A stretch of 64,000 nt of DNA from Oligoflexia bacterium (GCA_016715815.1 JADJXN010000006.1:49042-113041); one strand, 5' to 3'; counted from the first letter of the stretch, positions 9,598 through 17,686 are shown. Numbers and translations are program-made. Notes: generated by a model from the sequence alone, not told the origin.

Positions 9598-10307
9598 GAG
9601 TTTTTAAAATCTTTTTAAGTATAGTTATTATTTTAGGTATTACATACGCTACCTATACTTCACTGTTTAAAAGTGATTTTACTAAAATCAAAAAAGTCAC
9701 CATTAGCGGCGTGGCAGATAAAATTATTCCTGATTTAAAAAGAATGTATTCTGGCTTAGAAAACCAGTCTTTTTGGAAAGTTGATGTTATAGCTGTTGCT
9801 GAAAAAATAAAAACCCACCCTTGGGTGCAAGACGTTGAAATAAAAAAACTATTCCCTAATGAGATTGCAATTTTAATAACCCAAAGAGAGCCATCAGCGT
9901 TAATTAATAACTCCAAAGGTGTGTTTAATTATGTTGATGGCCAAGGGCATGTATTTGGACCCGCGGAAACTATAGATGTAACAGAGAAAATTATTTTATC
10001 CGGAAAAGAGCTTATGGATAAAAGCCAAACCAGAGAACCTATTTTAGAAGTGATTCAAAATCTTCCTCAAACAGGAGCGCTTAGCCACCAAGATATTAGT
10101 GAAATTAAATACCAGAGCGAAAAGGGGTATCAAATTTTGCTATCTAAAACAGGAATTGTTGTAGATCTTGGAAAAGAAAACCTCCCTTTAAGAGTGGATC
10201 GCGCACGCCGAGTAGTTCAGTACTTGGAGGACCACAAAATTAACGCATCGCACGTAGATGCGGACTACTCGAAAAAAGTCCTTGTCAAAGTGCGTAAGCC
10301 CCGATAG
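9594..10307 (+). CDS. ftsQ: FtsQ, divisome protein with POTRA domain
   Basis: Bitopic inner-membrane division protein that links early and late divisome components. The 237 residues have a short cytoplasmic start, one membrane segment at about residues 5-23 and a POTRA domain (KKVTISGV ... FWKVDVIAVAEKIKTHPWVQDVEIKKLFPNEIAILIT) at about 32-100, then an FtsQ-type beta domain. Sequence is weakly conserved in this family, so the call rests on POTRA pattern, topology and location between ddl and ftsA. Confidence 0.92.
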   Translation: MRVFKIFLSIVIILGITYATYTSLFKSDFTKIKKVTISGVADKIIPDLKRMYSGLENQSFWKVDVIAVAEKIKTHPWVQDVEIKKLFPNEIAILITQREPSALINNSKGVFNYVDGQGHVFGPAETIDVTEKIILSGKELMDKSQTREPILEVIQNLPQTGALSHQDISEIKYQSEKGYQILLSKTGIVVDLGKENLPLRVDRARRVVQYLEDHKINASHVDADYSKKVLVKVRKPR

Positions 10308-10363
10308 CCTGTTTACAGCAACATTTGAAGAGGCAACTTTCAGCCTGAACGGAGTCGGAGCTG

Positions 10364-11581
10364 ATGATAACAACAAACATGAATGTAGTCGCAGGCTTAG
10401 ACATAGGCACTTCCAAAGTATCAATCGTTATCGCGCGTGTTCAGCAAAAAACACTTGAGGTTATTGGTGTCTCATCAGTTGCTTGTAACGGTATTAAAAA
10501 AGGTGCCGTTGTAAATATTGAAGCAACCACTGAAGCCATTAAAAAAGCAAGAGAAGAAGCAGAACTTATGTCTGGAGTAAAAATTTCTTCAGCGTGGGCC
10601 GGAGTTTCTGCAAGTCATGTGAGTTCTTTTAACAGCACAGGAATGGTAGCCATTCGTGATAAAGAAGTCAGACGCGATGATGTAGAAAGAGTTGTTGAAG
10701 CTGCACAAGCTGTTGCAATAAAAGAAGATCGTGAGCTGTTACATGTCTTACCACAAACATTTATTGTTGACTCTCAATCTAGCATTAGAGATCCCATTGG
10801 GATGAGTGGTGTGCGCTTAGAAGTGGGTGCACATTTGGTTGCGGCAAATTCAATGACCCTAATTAATTTAAGAAAGTGTGCTTATAAAGCAAATCTTCAA
10901 ATTAATGGTTTTATTTTAGAAACTCTTGCTGCAGCTGAGGCAGTCTTAAGCAACGATGAGAAGGATTTAGGCGTAGCGGTTGTAGATATTGGTGCTGCAT
11001 CAAGCGATATTATTATTTATCAAAATGGCTCAGTAGTATTTTCTTGTGTTGTGCCAGTTGGCGGAGCGCACTTAACCCATGATATTTCAATTGGTTTAAG
11101 AACGCCTGCAACTAACGCTGAAGAAATTAAAATTAAATTTGGTGCGGCCATGGCTAATTTAATTACAGATAATGATGTTATTGAAGTGGCCAGTGTTGGT
11201 GGAAGAAGCGCAAGATCTGTTTCAAGAAGTTCTTTGGCTGAAGTTATTGAGCCAAGGGCTGAGGAAATTATCACCCTTATTCATGATGCCATTAGAAAAA
11301 GTGGTTACGCAGATATGCTAGGTGCTGGAGTTGTTTTAACCGGCGGAGCAAGTCAGCTTGAGGGAATGGCGGAGCTTGCTGAATATATAATTGAAATGCC
11401 AGTGAGAAAGGCTTGTGCTTTAAATATTATGGGCCTTAAAGAAGTTGTTAATTCGCCAAGTTATGCAACAGTATTGGGGCTTATTCTTTTAGGCTCAGAG
11501 AAGCAAAAAAATACTCCTGCAATGGCAAAAGCAACAACATTTATAGAAAAAATTAAAAACGAAATATCGCAGTTATTTTAA
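10364..11581 (+). CDS. ftsA: FtsA, actin-like membrane anchor of the Z ring
   Basis: Actin-family ATPase that tethers FtsZ to the membrane and recruits later divisome proteins. The 405 residues contain the phosphate-1 motif GLDIGTSKVSIVIA, the inserted 1C subdomain, the phosphate-2 motif VVDIGAASSDI and the adenosine motif VVLTGGASQLEGM. The C-terminus TFIEKIKNEISQLF is a short amphipathic helix, as expected for the membrane-targeting sequence. A GGAG Shine-Dalgarno element stands shortly before the ATG. Confidence 0.97.
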   Translation: MITTNMNVVAGLDIGTSKVSIVIARVQQKTLEVIGVSSVACNGIKKGAVVNIEATTEAIKKAREEAELMSGVKISSAWAGVSASHVSSFNSTGMVAIRDKEVRRDDVERVVEAAQAVAIKEDRELLHVLPQTFIVDSQSSIRDPIGMSGVRLEVGAHLVAANSMTLINLRKCAYKANLQINGFILETLAAAEAVLSNDEKDLGVAVVDIGAASSDIIIYQNGSVVFSCVVPVGGAHLTHDISIGLRTPATNAEEIKIKFGAAMANLITDNDVIEVASVGGRSARSVSRSSLAEVIEPRAEEIITLIHDAIRKSGYADMLGAGVVLTGGASQLEGMAELAEYIIEMPVRKACALNIMGLKEVVNSPSYATVLGLILLGSEKQKNTPAMAKATTFIEKIKNEISQLF

Positions 11582-11596
11582 ACGGGGGAAAACATC

Positions 11597-12976
11597 ATGT
11601 TTGAAATTGAAGAGGCAGCAAATTTAGGAGCAAATATAAAAGTGGTCGGCATTGGTGGCGGCGGCTCAAACGCTGTGACTACAATGATCAAAGCCGGAAT
11701 GACCGGTGTGCAATTTATTGTAGCCAATACGGATAAACAAGCACTTGAGGCAAGTCCTGCACATGTAAAAATCCAGTTGGGACGTGAACTTACAAAAGGT
11801 TTAGGAGCAGGTGCTAACCCCGAAATTGGAAAGCGCGCTGCCATTGAAAGCTATAATGAAATAGCAGAAAAGCTTGAAGGTGCTGACATGATTTTTGTAA
11901 CAGCCGGTATGGGAGGCGGTACAGGAACAGGTGGAGCCCCAATTGTAGCTAAAATTGCCCGTGAACTTGGAGCATTAACAGTAGGTGTAGTAACACGCCC
12001 CTTTTTATTTGAGGGAAACCGCCGGAAAAAACATGCCGATCTTGGCTTAAGCGAGCTAAAAGAAAATGTTGATACATTAATTGTTATTCCTAACCAAAAA
12101 TTATTAGCTATTGCAGGGGAGAAAACTCCGCTTTTAGATACTTTTAAAAAAGCTGATGAGGTTTTACTTCATGCAGTACAGGGAATTTCAAATTTAATTA
12201 ATACCCATGGCCTTATTAACCTGGATTTTGCTGATATCAAAACTGTTATGGCAAATAAAGGTATGGCCCTTATGGGAACAGGTTTTGCCAGCGGAGAAAA
12301 CAGAACAGTGGAAGCGGCCACTGCAGCTATTTCAAGCCCGCTTCTTGAGAATGTGGCCATTGATGGAGCACGTGGAATTATTATTAACGTTACCGGCGGA
12401 AGTGACCTCACAATGTTTGAAGTTAACGAAGCGTCAACTTTAATACGCGAAGCCGCTCACGAAGATGCCGAAATTATTTTCGGTGCTGTTATTGATGAAT
12501 CAATGAAAGACCAAGTTAAAGTAACAGTTATTGCTACAGGGTTTGGCTCAGATGAAAAGCCAACATTTGCAGACCAAATGACTCAGCTTCAAGCTCTCCA
12601 AATGGCTCAAGCTGTTATGGAAACCAAACCAGTGCCCACTGCGTCTAGTACAACCCAGCCGCAAGTAATTAAACCTTATGCTGAGGGCTTGCCGCCTCTC
12701 CCTCGTGAGGTGGTAATGCCCCAAGCTACAACTGATGCTGCAAGCTCGGCATCAGCAAAGCCAGTTTTACCAAGAGATATTTTGTTAGCAAAGGCTCGCG
12801 CCTTCAGAGATGCCCAACAGCCAATGGCATCAAGTGTGAAGGCAAAAGCGCCAGAGCCTGAGCAACTAAGTATGAAAATGCCAGATTTAGATTCAGCAAA
12901 AAAAATGGCCCAGCAAATGGAAGGGCAGTATGATGTGCCTGCCTTTATGAGGAAGAACCAACAGCCAGAAGTATGA
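11597..12976 (+). CDS. ftsZ: FtsZ, tubulin-like division GTPase
   Basis: Polymerises into the Z ring. The 459-residue protein has the GTP-binding core ([19 protein letters not shown], the tubulin signature [12 protein letters not shown]) and the T7-loop region [13 protein letters not shown]. After about residue 320 comes a low-complexity linker of about 120 residues, ending in the C-terminal peptide DVPAFMRKN that FtsA and other partners bind. The Shine-Dalgarno GGGGG precedes the ATG by about nine bases. No obvious terminator follows; the next gene begins 11 bases after the stop. Confidence 0.98.
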   Translation: MFEIEEAANLGANIKVVGIGGGGSNAVTTMIKAGMTGVQFIVANTDKQALEASPAHVKIQLGRELTKGLGAGANPEIGKRAAIESYNEIAEKLEGADMIFVTAGMGGGTGTGGAPIVAKIARELGALTVGVVTRPFLFEGNRRKKHADLGLSELKENVDTLIVIPNQKLLAIAGEKTPLLDTFKKADEVLLHAVQGISNLINTHGLINLDFADIKTVMANKGMALMGTGFASGENRTVEAATAAISSPLLENVAIDGARGIIINVTGGSDLTMFEVNEASTLIREAAHEDAEIIFGAVIDESMKDQVKVTVIATGFGSDEKPTFADQMTQLQALQMAQAVMETKPVPTASSTTQPQVIKPYAEGLPPLPREVVMPQATTDAASSASAKPVLPRDILLAKARAFRDAQQPMASSVKAKAPEPEQLSMKMPDLDSAKKMAQQMEGQYDVPAFMRKNQQPEV

Positions 12977-12987
12977 GTTAGGTTTTT

Positions 12988-13722
12988 GTGAAAAAAGCTT
13001 TTGTCATTTCAGATGTTCATTTAAAAAAAATGGCTTCTCCGCAAGGGGAGGCCATTTTAGCTTTGCTTAAGCGTGCACAAAGTGAGTGTTCCCTATTTAT
13101 TATCTTAGGGGATCTTTTTGATATGTGGCTTGGGGATGGAGAGTATTTTAAAAATAAATACTCTGAGCTTATAGCAGAATTTAAAAAGTTAAAATCTTTT
13201 GGGTGCCGTGTGATTTATTTTGAAGGCAATCATGATTTACACTTAAAAAAGTTTTGGCAAGATGAACTGGGCTTTGAAGTTTATGACAAACCCTATAAGT
13301 TTGAATTTGGTGGTTTAAAAATTTGGGCTGAGCATGGAGATGAAATTAACCGTAAAGACCGCGATTATTTATTTCTGCGCTGGTTTTTGCGTACCCCTTT
13401 ATTACGTTTTTTAATTTACAACGTGCCTTCAAAAATTGTTGGTTTAATTGGGGAGCGCTCATCAAATATGAGCCGCCAATACACATCAACTCTGGATAAT
13501 AAATCTTTAGAAATTTTTAGAGACTACGCTTTGCGCTTAGCAGAGCTAGAAGATTTTGATCTTATTATTGCTGGCCATTCTCACCTGCAAGATGATTATG
13601 AATTTATAGTTAGTGGAAAAAAGCGCCGCCTTGTAAACCTTGGTTCTTGGCTTAATGCAGGCAGCGCTAAAGTTTTGGAAATTGAATCCTTAGGAAAATT
13701 TGAGATTAAATCCTGTCCGTAA
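12988..13722 (+). CDS. lpxH: UDP-2,3-diacylglucosamine hydrolase (LpxH-type metallophosphoesterase)
   Basis: Calcineurin-like phosphoesterase of 244 residues, probably the fourth step of lipid A synthesis at the cytoplasmic membrane face. All metal-ligand motifs are visible: SDVHL at residues 9-13, GDLFDMWLGDG, GNHDLH, the AEHGDEIN histidine and the C-terminal AGHSHLQ. LpxH-like features are GDLFDxW after the first motif and the NRKDRDYLF segment. Start is GTG at 12988, with only a weak AGG upstream. Sitting right after ftsZ it is probably co-transcribed with the wall genes. A related hydrolase of another substrate cannot be excluded. Confidence 0.8.
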   Translation: MKKAFVISDVHLKKMASPQGEAILALLKRAQSECSLFIILGDLFDMWLGDGEYFKNKYSELIAEFKKLKSFGCRVIYFEGNHDLHLKKFWQDELGFEVYDKPYKFEFGGLKIWAEHGDEINRKDRDYLFLRWFLRTPLLRFLIYNVPSKIVGLIGERSSNMSRQYTSTLDNKSLEIFRDYALRLAELEDFDLIIAGHSHLQDDYEFIVSGKKRRLVNLGSWLNAGSAKVLEIESLGKFEIKSCP

Positions 13723-13812
13723 TATGAAAATAAAATCTGAAATCTGAACTCTCCGGATGCCATTTTAGAATTTAGTTATATTTGAAGCATTTGGCACGAT
13801 TGCAATATTAAA

Positions 13813-13830
13813 GGGCGGCTTGCGCCGCCC
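13813..13830. terminator. GC-rich hairpin, possible bidirectional terminator
   Basis: GGGCGGC, loop TTGC, GCCGCCC: a perfect seven-pair stem with a tetraloop. On the minus strand it is followed by CTTTAAT, on the plus strand by CCTTGG, so neither side has a full U tract. It lies 90 bases after the lpxH stop and is the best candidate for the end of the division operon transcript, but it could equally be a stem of a structured RNA. Confidence 0.45.
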
Positions 13831-13899
13831 CTTGGAATGGATTCCTCCTTAAGAAAAGCCTAAAAAGACATGGTACTAATCGACACAAGGAGAGAAAAC

Positions 13900-13941
13900 T
13901 TGAAAGCAAAACGAGCTGGCTTTATGTCTTGGTTTTGCTAA
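13900..13941 (+). CDS. Very short ORF, possible leader or small peptide
   Basis: AAGGAG at 13887-13892 is followed after seven bases by TTG and an ORF reading MKAKRAGFMSWFC, then TAA. The Shine-Dalgarno match and spacing are better than for most annotated genes in this window. The coding part also forms a hairpin: AGCAAAAC (13905-13912) pairs with GTTTTGCT (13932-13939). That could mean a leader peptide whose translation changes RNA folding, or simply an RNA stem with a chance ORF. No family is recognised and the length alone makes chance possible. Confidence 0.3.
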   Translation: MKAKRAGFMSWFC

Positions 13942-14065
13942 CTAAGTTAATCTATTATGTAAGGTTAATTCTGACCAAGGGTTTGTAGAGAAACAGTGTG
14001 GGATTATTAACAACTGCTATTGAAGGCTAAAGGGCGGTTGCAAGCCACTATTAGATTTTGACTCA

Positions 14066-14087
14066 AAGCCTGTCGTGCGACAGGCTT
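14066..14087. terminator. Perfect 9-pair hairpin with tetraloop
   Basis: AAGCCTGTC, loop GTGC, GACAGGCTT. No U tract on the plus side (GGATGATATT follows); on the minus strand TTTGAGTC follows. It lies 41 bases before the palindromes upstream of the toxin-antitoxin genes. It may close the 3' end of an RNA made from 13.8-14.1 kb or insulate the toxin-antitoxin promoter from upstream transcription. Confidence 0.45.
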
Positions 14088-14127
14088 GGATGATATTAAT
14101 TGTTATACTTTAATCTTCTAATACTAT

Positions 14128-14157
14128 TTCAAGAAAATTCTTGAATTTTCATGAAAA
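14128..14157. promoter_or_regulatory. Adjacent palindromes, candidate antitoxin operator
   Basis: TTCAAGAA-AA-TTCTTGAA (14128-14145) is a perfect 18-base palindrome. It is immediately followed by TTTTCATGAAAA (14146-14157), a perfect 12-base palindrome. TTGAAT at 14141-14146 could be a -35 element lying between the two. The position 20-49 bases before the ribbon-helix-helix gene is where autoregulating antitoxins usually bind. The role is inferred; only the symmetry is seen. Confidence 0.6.
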
Positions 14158-14176
14158 AAGATAGACAATAACTATT

Positions 14177-14389
14177 ATGAAGGCTGTTAAGTTTGCTACT
14201 CAAATAGATGAAAAGGTTCTTAAAGAGCTTAAAAAGTATGCTGAAGAATCAGATAAAAGCATTTCTCGAATTGTAACCGATGCTGTTAATGAGCACTTAA
14301 AACGTGTGCGTGTAAGGCCCGCATTTACAGAAGCACTTGAAAAAGTACTAGTAGAAAATTCTGAGCTTTTAAAACGTTTAGCAAAGTAA
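14177..14389 (+). CDS. Ribbon-helix-helix antitoxin
   Basis: A 70-residue protein. Residues 3-42 fit the MetJ/Arc/CopG ribbon-helix-helix pattern: a short strand (AVKFATQID), helix EKVLKELKKYAEESD, then SISRIVTDAVNEHLKR. The remaining 28 residues (PAFTEALEKVLVENSELLKRL) are charged and helical, suited to masking a toxin. Six bases separate its stop from the Doc-family gene, so it is the likely antitoxin and repressor, acting at the palindromes upstream. No clear Shine-Dalgarno sequence is seen before the ATG. Doc toxins are classically paired with Phd-fold antitoxins, so the fold swap is worth noting. Confidence 0.8.
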   Translation: MKAVKFATQIDEKVLKELKKYAEESDKSISRIVTDAVNEHLKRVRVRPAFTEALEKVLVENSELLKRLAK

Positions 14390-14395
14390 CTTAAA

Positions 14396-14776
14396 ATGAA
14401 AACTATTTTATACCCAACTCTTGAAGAGGCTCTTGAACTTCACAGAAGGCTTATTGAAAGCTTTGGTGGCACAGCTGGTGTAAGAGATATGGGGCTATTG
14501 CAAAGTTCTTTGGCAAGACCGCAGACAGGCTATTATGAAACTATTTTTTTAGAAGCAGCAGCCCTTATGCAAAGTTTGGCAGCAAATCATGCCTTTGTTG
14601 ATGGTAATAAAAGGGTGGCGTTTGCCATGACAGTTATTTTTTTAAGAATGAATAGTTTGAGATTCATTGTTGATCCAGATAATGGCGAAAGTTTTTTAAT
14701 CAACAAGGTCATCAAAGAAAAAGTAATTCTTGAGAAAATTGCAAAGTGGTTAGAAACTCACAGTCGCCAAGTTTGA
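14396..14776 (+). CDS. Doc-family (death on curing) toxin
   Basis: 126 residues, the same length as phage P1 Doc. The Fic/Doc motif HAFVDGNKR is at residues 65-73. Its histidine and the NKR phosphate-binding residues are intact, so the enzyme is probably active. Doc proteins phosphorylate elongation factor EF-Tu and stop translation. The N-terminal YPTLEEALELHRRLIESFGG and the segment GLLQSSLARPQ are also typical of the Doc subgroup. Forms a two-gene toxin-antitoxin operon with the gene just upstream. The next gene is convergent. Confidence 0.88.
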   Translation: MKTILYPTLEEALELHRRLIESFGGTAGVRDMGLLQSSLARPQTGYYETIFLEAAALMQSLAANHAFVDGNKRVAFAMTVIFLRMNSLRFIVDPDNGESFLINKVIKEKVILEKIAKWLETHSRQV

Positions 14777-14809
14777 TCTTAAAGGCTTAAGGTATGAAGA
14801 ATGCAAAAA

Positions 14810-15844
14810 CTAGTGTTCTAAAACAAGTTTGCCAGTGCTTTTTCCTGATTCAATAAATTGATGAGCTTTTGCCACATCATTAAATGAAAAAATATTTACG
14901 TGGGGTGGCTTAATTTGGCCACTATTAATCATTTCAACTAAACCGTTTAGATTTTCTTGAATTAATCTGTCTTCAGAAAATAAAAAACTCACATTAAAAC
15001 AAATTATACTTTTATTATCTGTAACCAGCTTCATAGGGTCAAACTTTGGAGTTTTTAAAATTCCAATGACTGCCTTTAAATAATTAATTTTGCCCCCTGA
15101 TTTGGGCAATAAACTATGAGCACCATAAATGGCTAGTTTCCCAGTAGGGCGTAAAAGATCATATGAAATTTTTAAAGTAGTGGGACCGTTGGCATCAAAA
15201 ACAACATCAAAACCTTCTGGAAAATCTGTCTTAATTTGTGACCATTTAAAATCAGGGGAAGATTTGTCATATACAAAATCAGCTCCAATATTTTTGCAGT
15301 ATTGTACCTTATTATTAGAGCCAACAACACCCGCAACTACATGACCCTTTGCTTTTGCAAGCTGAGTAAGCGCTGTTCCTACGCCCCCAGCAGCAGAATG
15401 TACTAGAATTTTTGCTTTATGTGGCAAATAAAAAATTTGAAATAGAGAATAGTATGCAGTCATGTAAACTGCCGGGAAAGCCGCGCCTTGAGCTAGATTA
15501 AAAGTTTGTGGCTGAGGTAAAAGATGCCTTTCTGGTATACAGATATGGCTTGAGTAACCATTAAATAAAGTAAAACCAATGACTAGGTCCCCAACTTTAT
15601 AATTAGTAATATTTTTTCCTACAGCTAATATTTTACCACTTACCTCAAACCCGGGTGTGATTGGCCAGCCAACATATTTTTTGGCAGATTCATAAACGCC
15701 CCAGCGAACCAGGCAGTCGGCGTAGTTTATGCCTGAGTACTTTACCTCAATTAAAACTTCATCTTCTTTGGGGGTGGGGCTGGGAAATTCTTTAATCTTT
15801 AACTTTTCGTATCCACCAGCTGATTCAATTACAATTTTTTTCAT
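14810..15844 (-). CDS. NAD(P)H quinone oxidoreductase-like MDR protein
   Basis: 344-residue member of the medium-chain dehydrogenase/reductase superfamily, zinc-free quinone reductase/enoyl reductase type. Seen: GROES-like N-terminus with GINYADCLVRWGVY, GFEVSGKILAVGKN, GDLVIG, then the nucleotide-binding loop HSAAGGVGTALTQLAKAKG and a C-terminal GKLVLEH. No zinc-ligand cysteines. Probably reduces quinones or enones with NADPH in the cytoplasm; the true substrate cannot be read from sequence. Lies eight bases downstream of the di-iron protein gene on the same strand. Confidence 0.85.
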   Translation of the reverse strand: MKKIVIESAGGYEKLKIKEFPSPTPKEDEVLIEVKYSGINYADCLVRWGVYESAKKYVGWPITPGFEVSGKILAVGKNITNYKVGDLVIGFTLFNGYSSHICIPERHLLPQPQTFNLAQGAAFPAVYMTAYYSLFQIFYLPHKAKILVHSAAGGVGTALTQLAKAKGHVVAGVVGSNNKVQYCKNIGADFVYDKSSPDFKWSQIKTDFPEGFDVVFDANGPTTLKISYDLLRPTGKLAIYGAHSLLPKSGGKINYLKAVIGILKTPKFDPMKLVTDNKSIICFNVSFLFSEDRLIQENLNGLVEMINSGQIKPPHVNIFSFNDVAKAHQFIESGKSTGKLVLEH

Positions 15845-15852
15845 TTTCCAAA

Positions 15853-17175
15853 TTAGTTAGCTTTCTTAAGAGAATTGTAAGTTTCATCTCTGACAATATC
15901 AAACCCAGTGTGGGCATCAACAAATTTTACACTCAAACCTAAAGATCTAACAGTTTGATTGTTCATTATTTGATAATCTCTTATTGTTTCTTGTAGAGAT
16001 TGTTTAAGAAGTGCAAGTTGTTTAGCTCCAATACTTACTCCATATACTGCGGCTATTTGGCTTTCTGTCATGTAGTTGATGGTACTAATAAGTTCAATAT
16101 GTTTTGGGTTTTCAAAATCTTCAGCGCCTTTAAAATATTCCAAATCACTTATAATTTTAATTATTAATGCATCAAATTGTTTTTCAAAATCCTCTAACTC
16201 TTCATAATGCTTTCTCTGAGACTTAGGCCACCTTGCTAATGTTTTTCTCATTTTTGTTTCCTGCTCTATAGCCTGCTTTAATTGAAGTAATTTTGAAGCT
16301 TCAATTGGTGTGGATTCTAATGGTTCTAAATTGACTTTAGTTTCATAAATTTTTCTCAGAGACTTAAGTGGTAATGATTTAAAAAATAACCTAATTTCCT
16401 TTTCATACATTATATGTACGTATGCAAGTTCCAGTAAAGAGAGCGGTTCACTTGCAAAATCTGCATAATCACTTTTTGAGTCTTTCTCTTTAATTTCTTC
16501 AAGCATTTTTAGTAGCATGCCTTTAAGCCTTGAGTTATATGTATTCCCTCTTAGGTATTTATATAGGCCACCAAAAATACTCATGTGTTTAAGCTCGTCA
16601 TGACGAACATTTGCTACCCACTGATTTAGTGCATTTTTTGAGTGAGCACCTAAGAAGAAATATGCACTAGCGGCGTGCCATTCAGTATCATTGCGTGCAA
16701 TTAAATGAAAAAATGCATCATTAACTCGAAGTGGGTTTAAATTAGGGTAAGCACTAAATGGAGCATTCATAGGGAGTGGTCGGCCAACAATATTTTGGCT
16801 TATTGTAGCTAATGTGCCCTCATGTCTGTTTTCTTCAAAACACCAAGAGTTTGTGCAATAGCTAGGTGGGCGCTTACCCTCTTTTTTAAGAGATTCCTGT
16901 TTGTTCTTAAGTGCTAGTGCCTCTTCGGCTGTTTTTCCCATAAAACGACTTGCTTGTGGGCTAATAACCCTTATAACTTCGCCAGAATTATCTGAGTAGG
17001 CATTAATAGGCTCTTCAATTTCAGATGCTAACATTGCTGTCTTTACAAATGTATTTGGATTAATGCCAGTAACATCACTTAGTTTTATTGCGCCAAAGCT
17101 GCCGTCAACCTTGGGCCAAGGGCGAAGGCGTGAGATATCTAGCTTCAGATTTAGGTAACCATAAAAATCCCACAT
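15853..17175 (-). CDS. Ferritin-like di-iron protein (C-terminal part of a probably broken gene)
   Basis: 440 residues from the ATG at 17175. It has E115-E-N-R-H118, E165 and D193-E-L-K-H197. This ExxH, E, ExxH layout and its spacing (50 and 29 residues) resemble the di-iron site of acyl-ACP desaturases, including their EENRH and DExxH motifs, and of the wider ferritin-like superfamily. The function is otherwise unknown. The frame stays open 81 bases upstream of the ATG, to a TAA at 17254-17256, with no start codon but protein-like sequence (KTLTALKAQVKQELHPSVLDSRMW). Removing one base from the A run (plus-strand T run 17238-17242) joins it to the secreted N-terminal ORF just upstream, giving about 610 residues. 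If so, the di-iron domain would be exported. Confidence 0.7.
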   Translation of the reverse strand: MWDFYGYLNLKLDISRLRPWPKVDGSFGAIKLSDVTGINPNTFVKTAMLASEIEEPINAYSDNSGEVIRVISPQASRFMGKTAEEALALKNKQESLKKEGKRPPSYCTNSWCFEENRHEGTLATISQNIVGRPLPMNAPFSAYPNLNPLRVNDAFFHLIARNDTEWHAASAYFFLGAHSKNALNQWVANVRHDELKHMSIFGGLYKYLRGNTYNSRLKGMLLKMLEEIKEKDSKSDYADFASEPLSLLELAYVHIMYEKEIRLFFKSLPLKSLRKIYETKVNLEPLESTPIEASKLLQLKQAIEQETKMRKTLARWPKSQRKHYEELEDFEKQFDALIIKIISDLEYFKGAEDFENPKHIELISTINYMTESQIAAVYGVSIGAKQLALLKQSLQETIRDYQIMNNQTVRSLGLSVKFVDAHTGFDIVRDETYNSLKKAN

Positions 17176-17221
17176 TCTTGAATCAAGAACTGAGGGGTGA
17201 AGCTCTTGTTTAACTTGGGCT

Positions 17222-17686
17222 TTAAGAGCTGTAAGTGTTTTTAAAAATTGATTTTATCTGAACCAAAAAGCGATTATATTTGTAACTACTATTTGCGTTA
17301 TAATTTGATTGTGAATTGGCAAATATATTTTTTAAATCACTTGTTAATACTTTATTCAAATTTAAATCAGATCCATGATTATCTTTCCACAGCTTAAATA
17401 GTAGTGAGCGCAACTCATCTAAAGACTTATTTTGAGCAACACCTTTAATATATTCCACAAAAACAGGTTGTGACAAAAGTTCTGCTAAATCAGGGTCTGC
17501 TATTACTAGTTCTGCTAATTTTGCTGTTTGCTTTAGGTCTAAATTTTCCTTATTAGAAATATCAAGTATTGTATCCTTACTGCTTTGACTTAGTGTGCTG
17601 AGTAATTTAACACAATTTGGTGCTTCTGAAGCTCTGGCTATGGTTGCCCAAATAAGGACAAATAGTAATAAACAAAATTTCCCCAT
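17222..17686 (-). CDS. Secreted protein, probable N-terminal part of the di-iron protein
   Basis: 154 residues with a clear signal peptide (MGKFCLLLFVLIWATIARA, cleavage before SEAP) and a helical remainder with no recognised domain. It stops with IFKNTYSS, while the next frame continues as KTLTALKAQVKQ and runs into the 440-residue ferritin-like ORF. The junction is at an A run on the minus strand (plus 17238-17242). I think this is the front of one gene interrupted by a one-base insertion or a base-calling error. Alternatively it is a separate small exported protein whose neighbour starts at 17175. Confidence 0.6.
   Translation of the reverse strand: MGKFCLLLFVLIWATIARASEAPNCVKLLSTLSQSSKDTILDISNKENLDLKQTAKLAELVIADPDLAELLSQPVFVEYIKGVAQNKSLDELRSLLFKLWKDNHGSDLNLNKVLTSDLKNIFANSQSNYNANSSYKYNRFLVQIKSIFKNTYSS

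Larger units (their letters stand above)
13723..14176. other. 454-base non-coding region with hairpins
   Basis: The only gene-free stretch above 300 bases. From left to right it holds a GC hairpin (13813-13830), CCTCCTT (13845-13851) in a context similar to the end of 16S rRNA, TGGTACTAAT (13871-13880) similar to the end of 23S rRNA, a 13-codon ORF with a good ribosome site (13900-13941), a second perfect hairpin (14066-14087) and adjacent palindromes (14128-14157) ahead of the toxin-antitoxin genes. The word TAAAGGGCGG occurs twice (13809 and 14029). It may encode an RNA; I recognise no known RNA family, and tmRNA, RNase P, SRP and c-di-GMP riboswitch cores were not seen. Confidence 0.6.

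Noticed and set aside
10188..10458. ORFs across the ftsQ-ftsA junction on both strands
   Set aside because: They overlap strongly supported ftsQ and ftsA sequence in other frames and have no recognisable content.
13800..14100. A full rRNA, tmRNA, RNase P, SRP RNA or c-di-GMP riboswitch in the non-coding region
   Set aside because: None of the conserved cores of these RNAs is present; only short words resemble rRNA ends.
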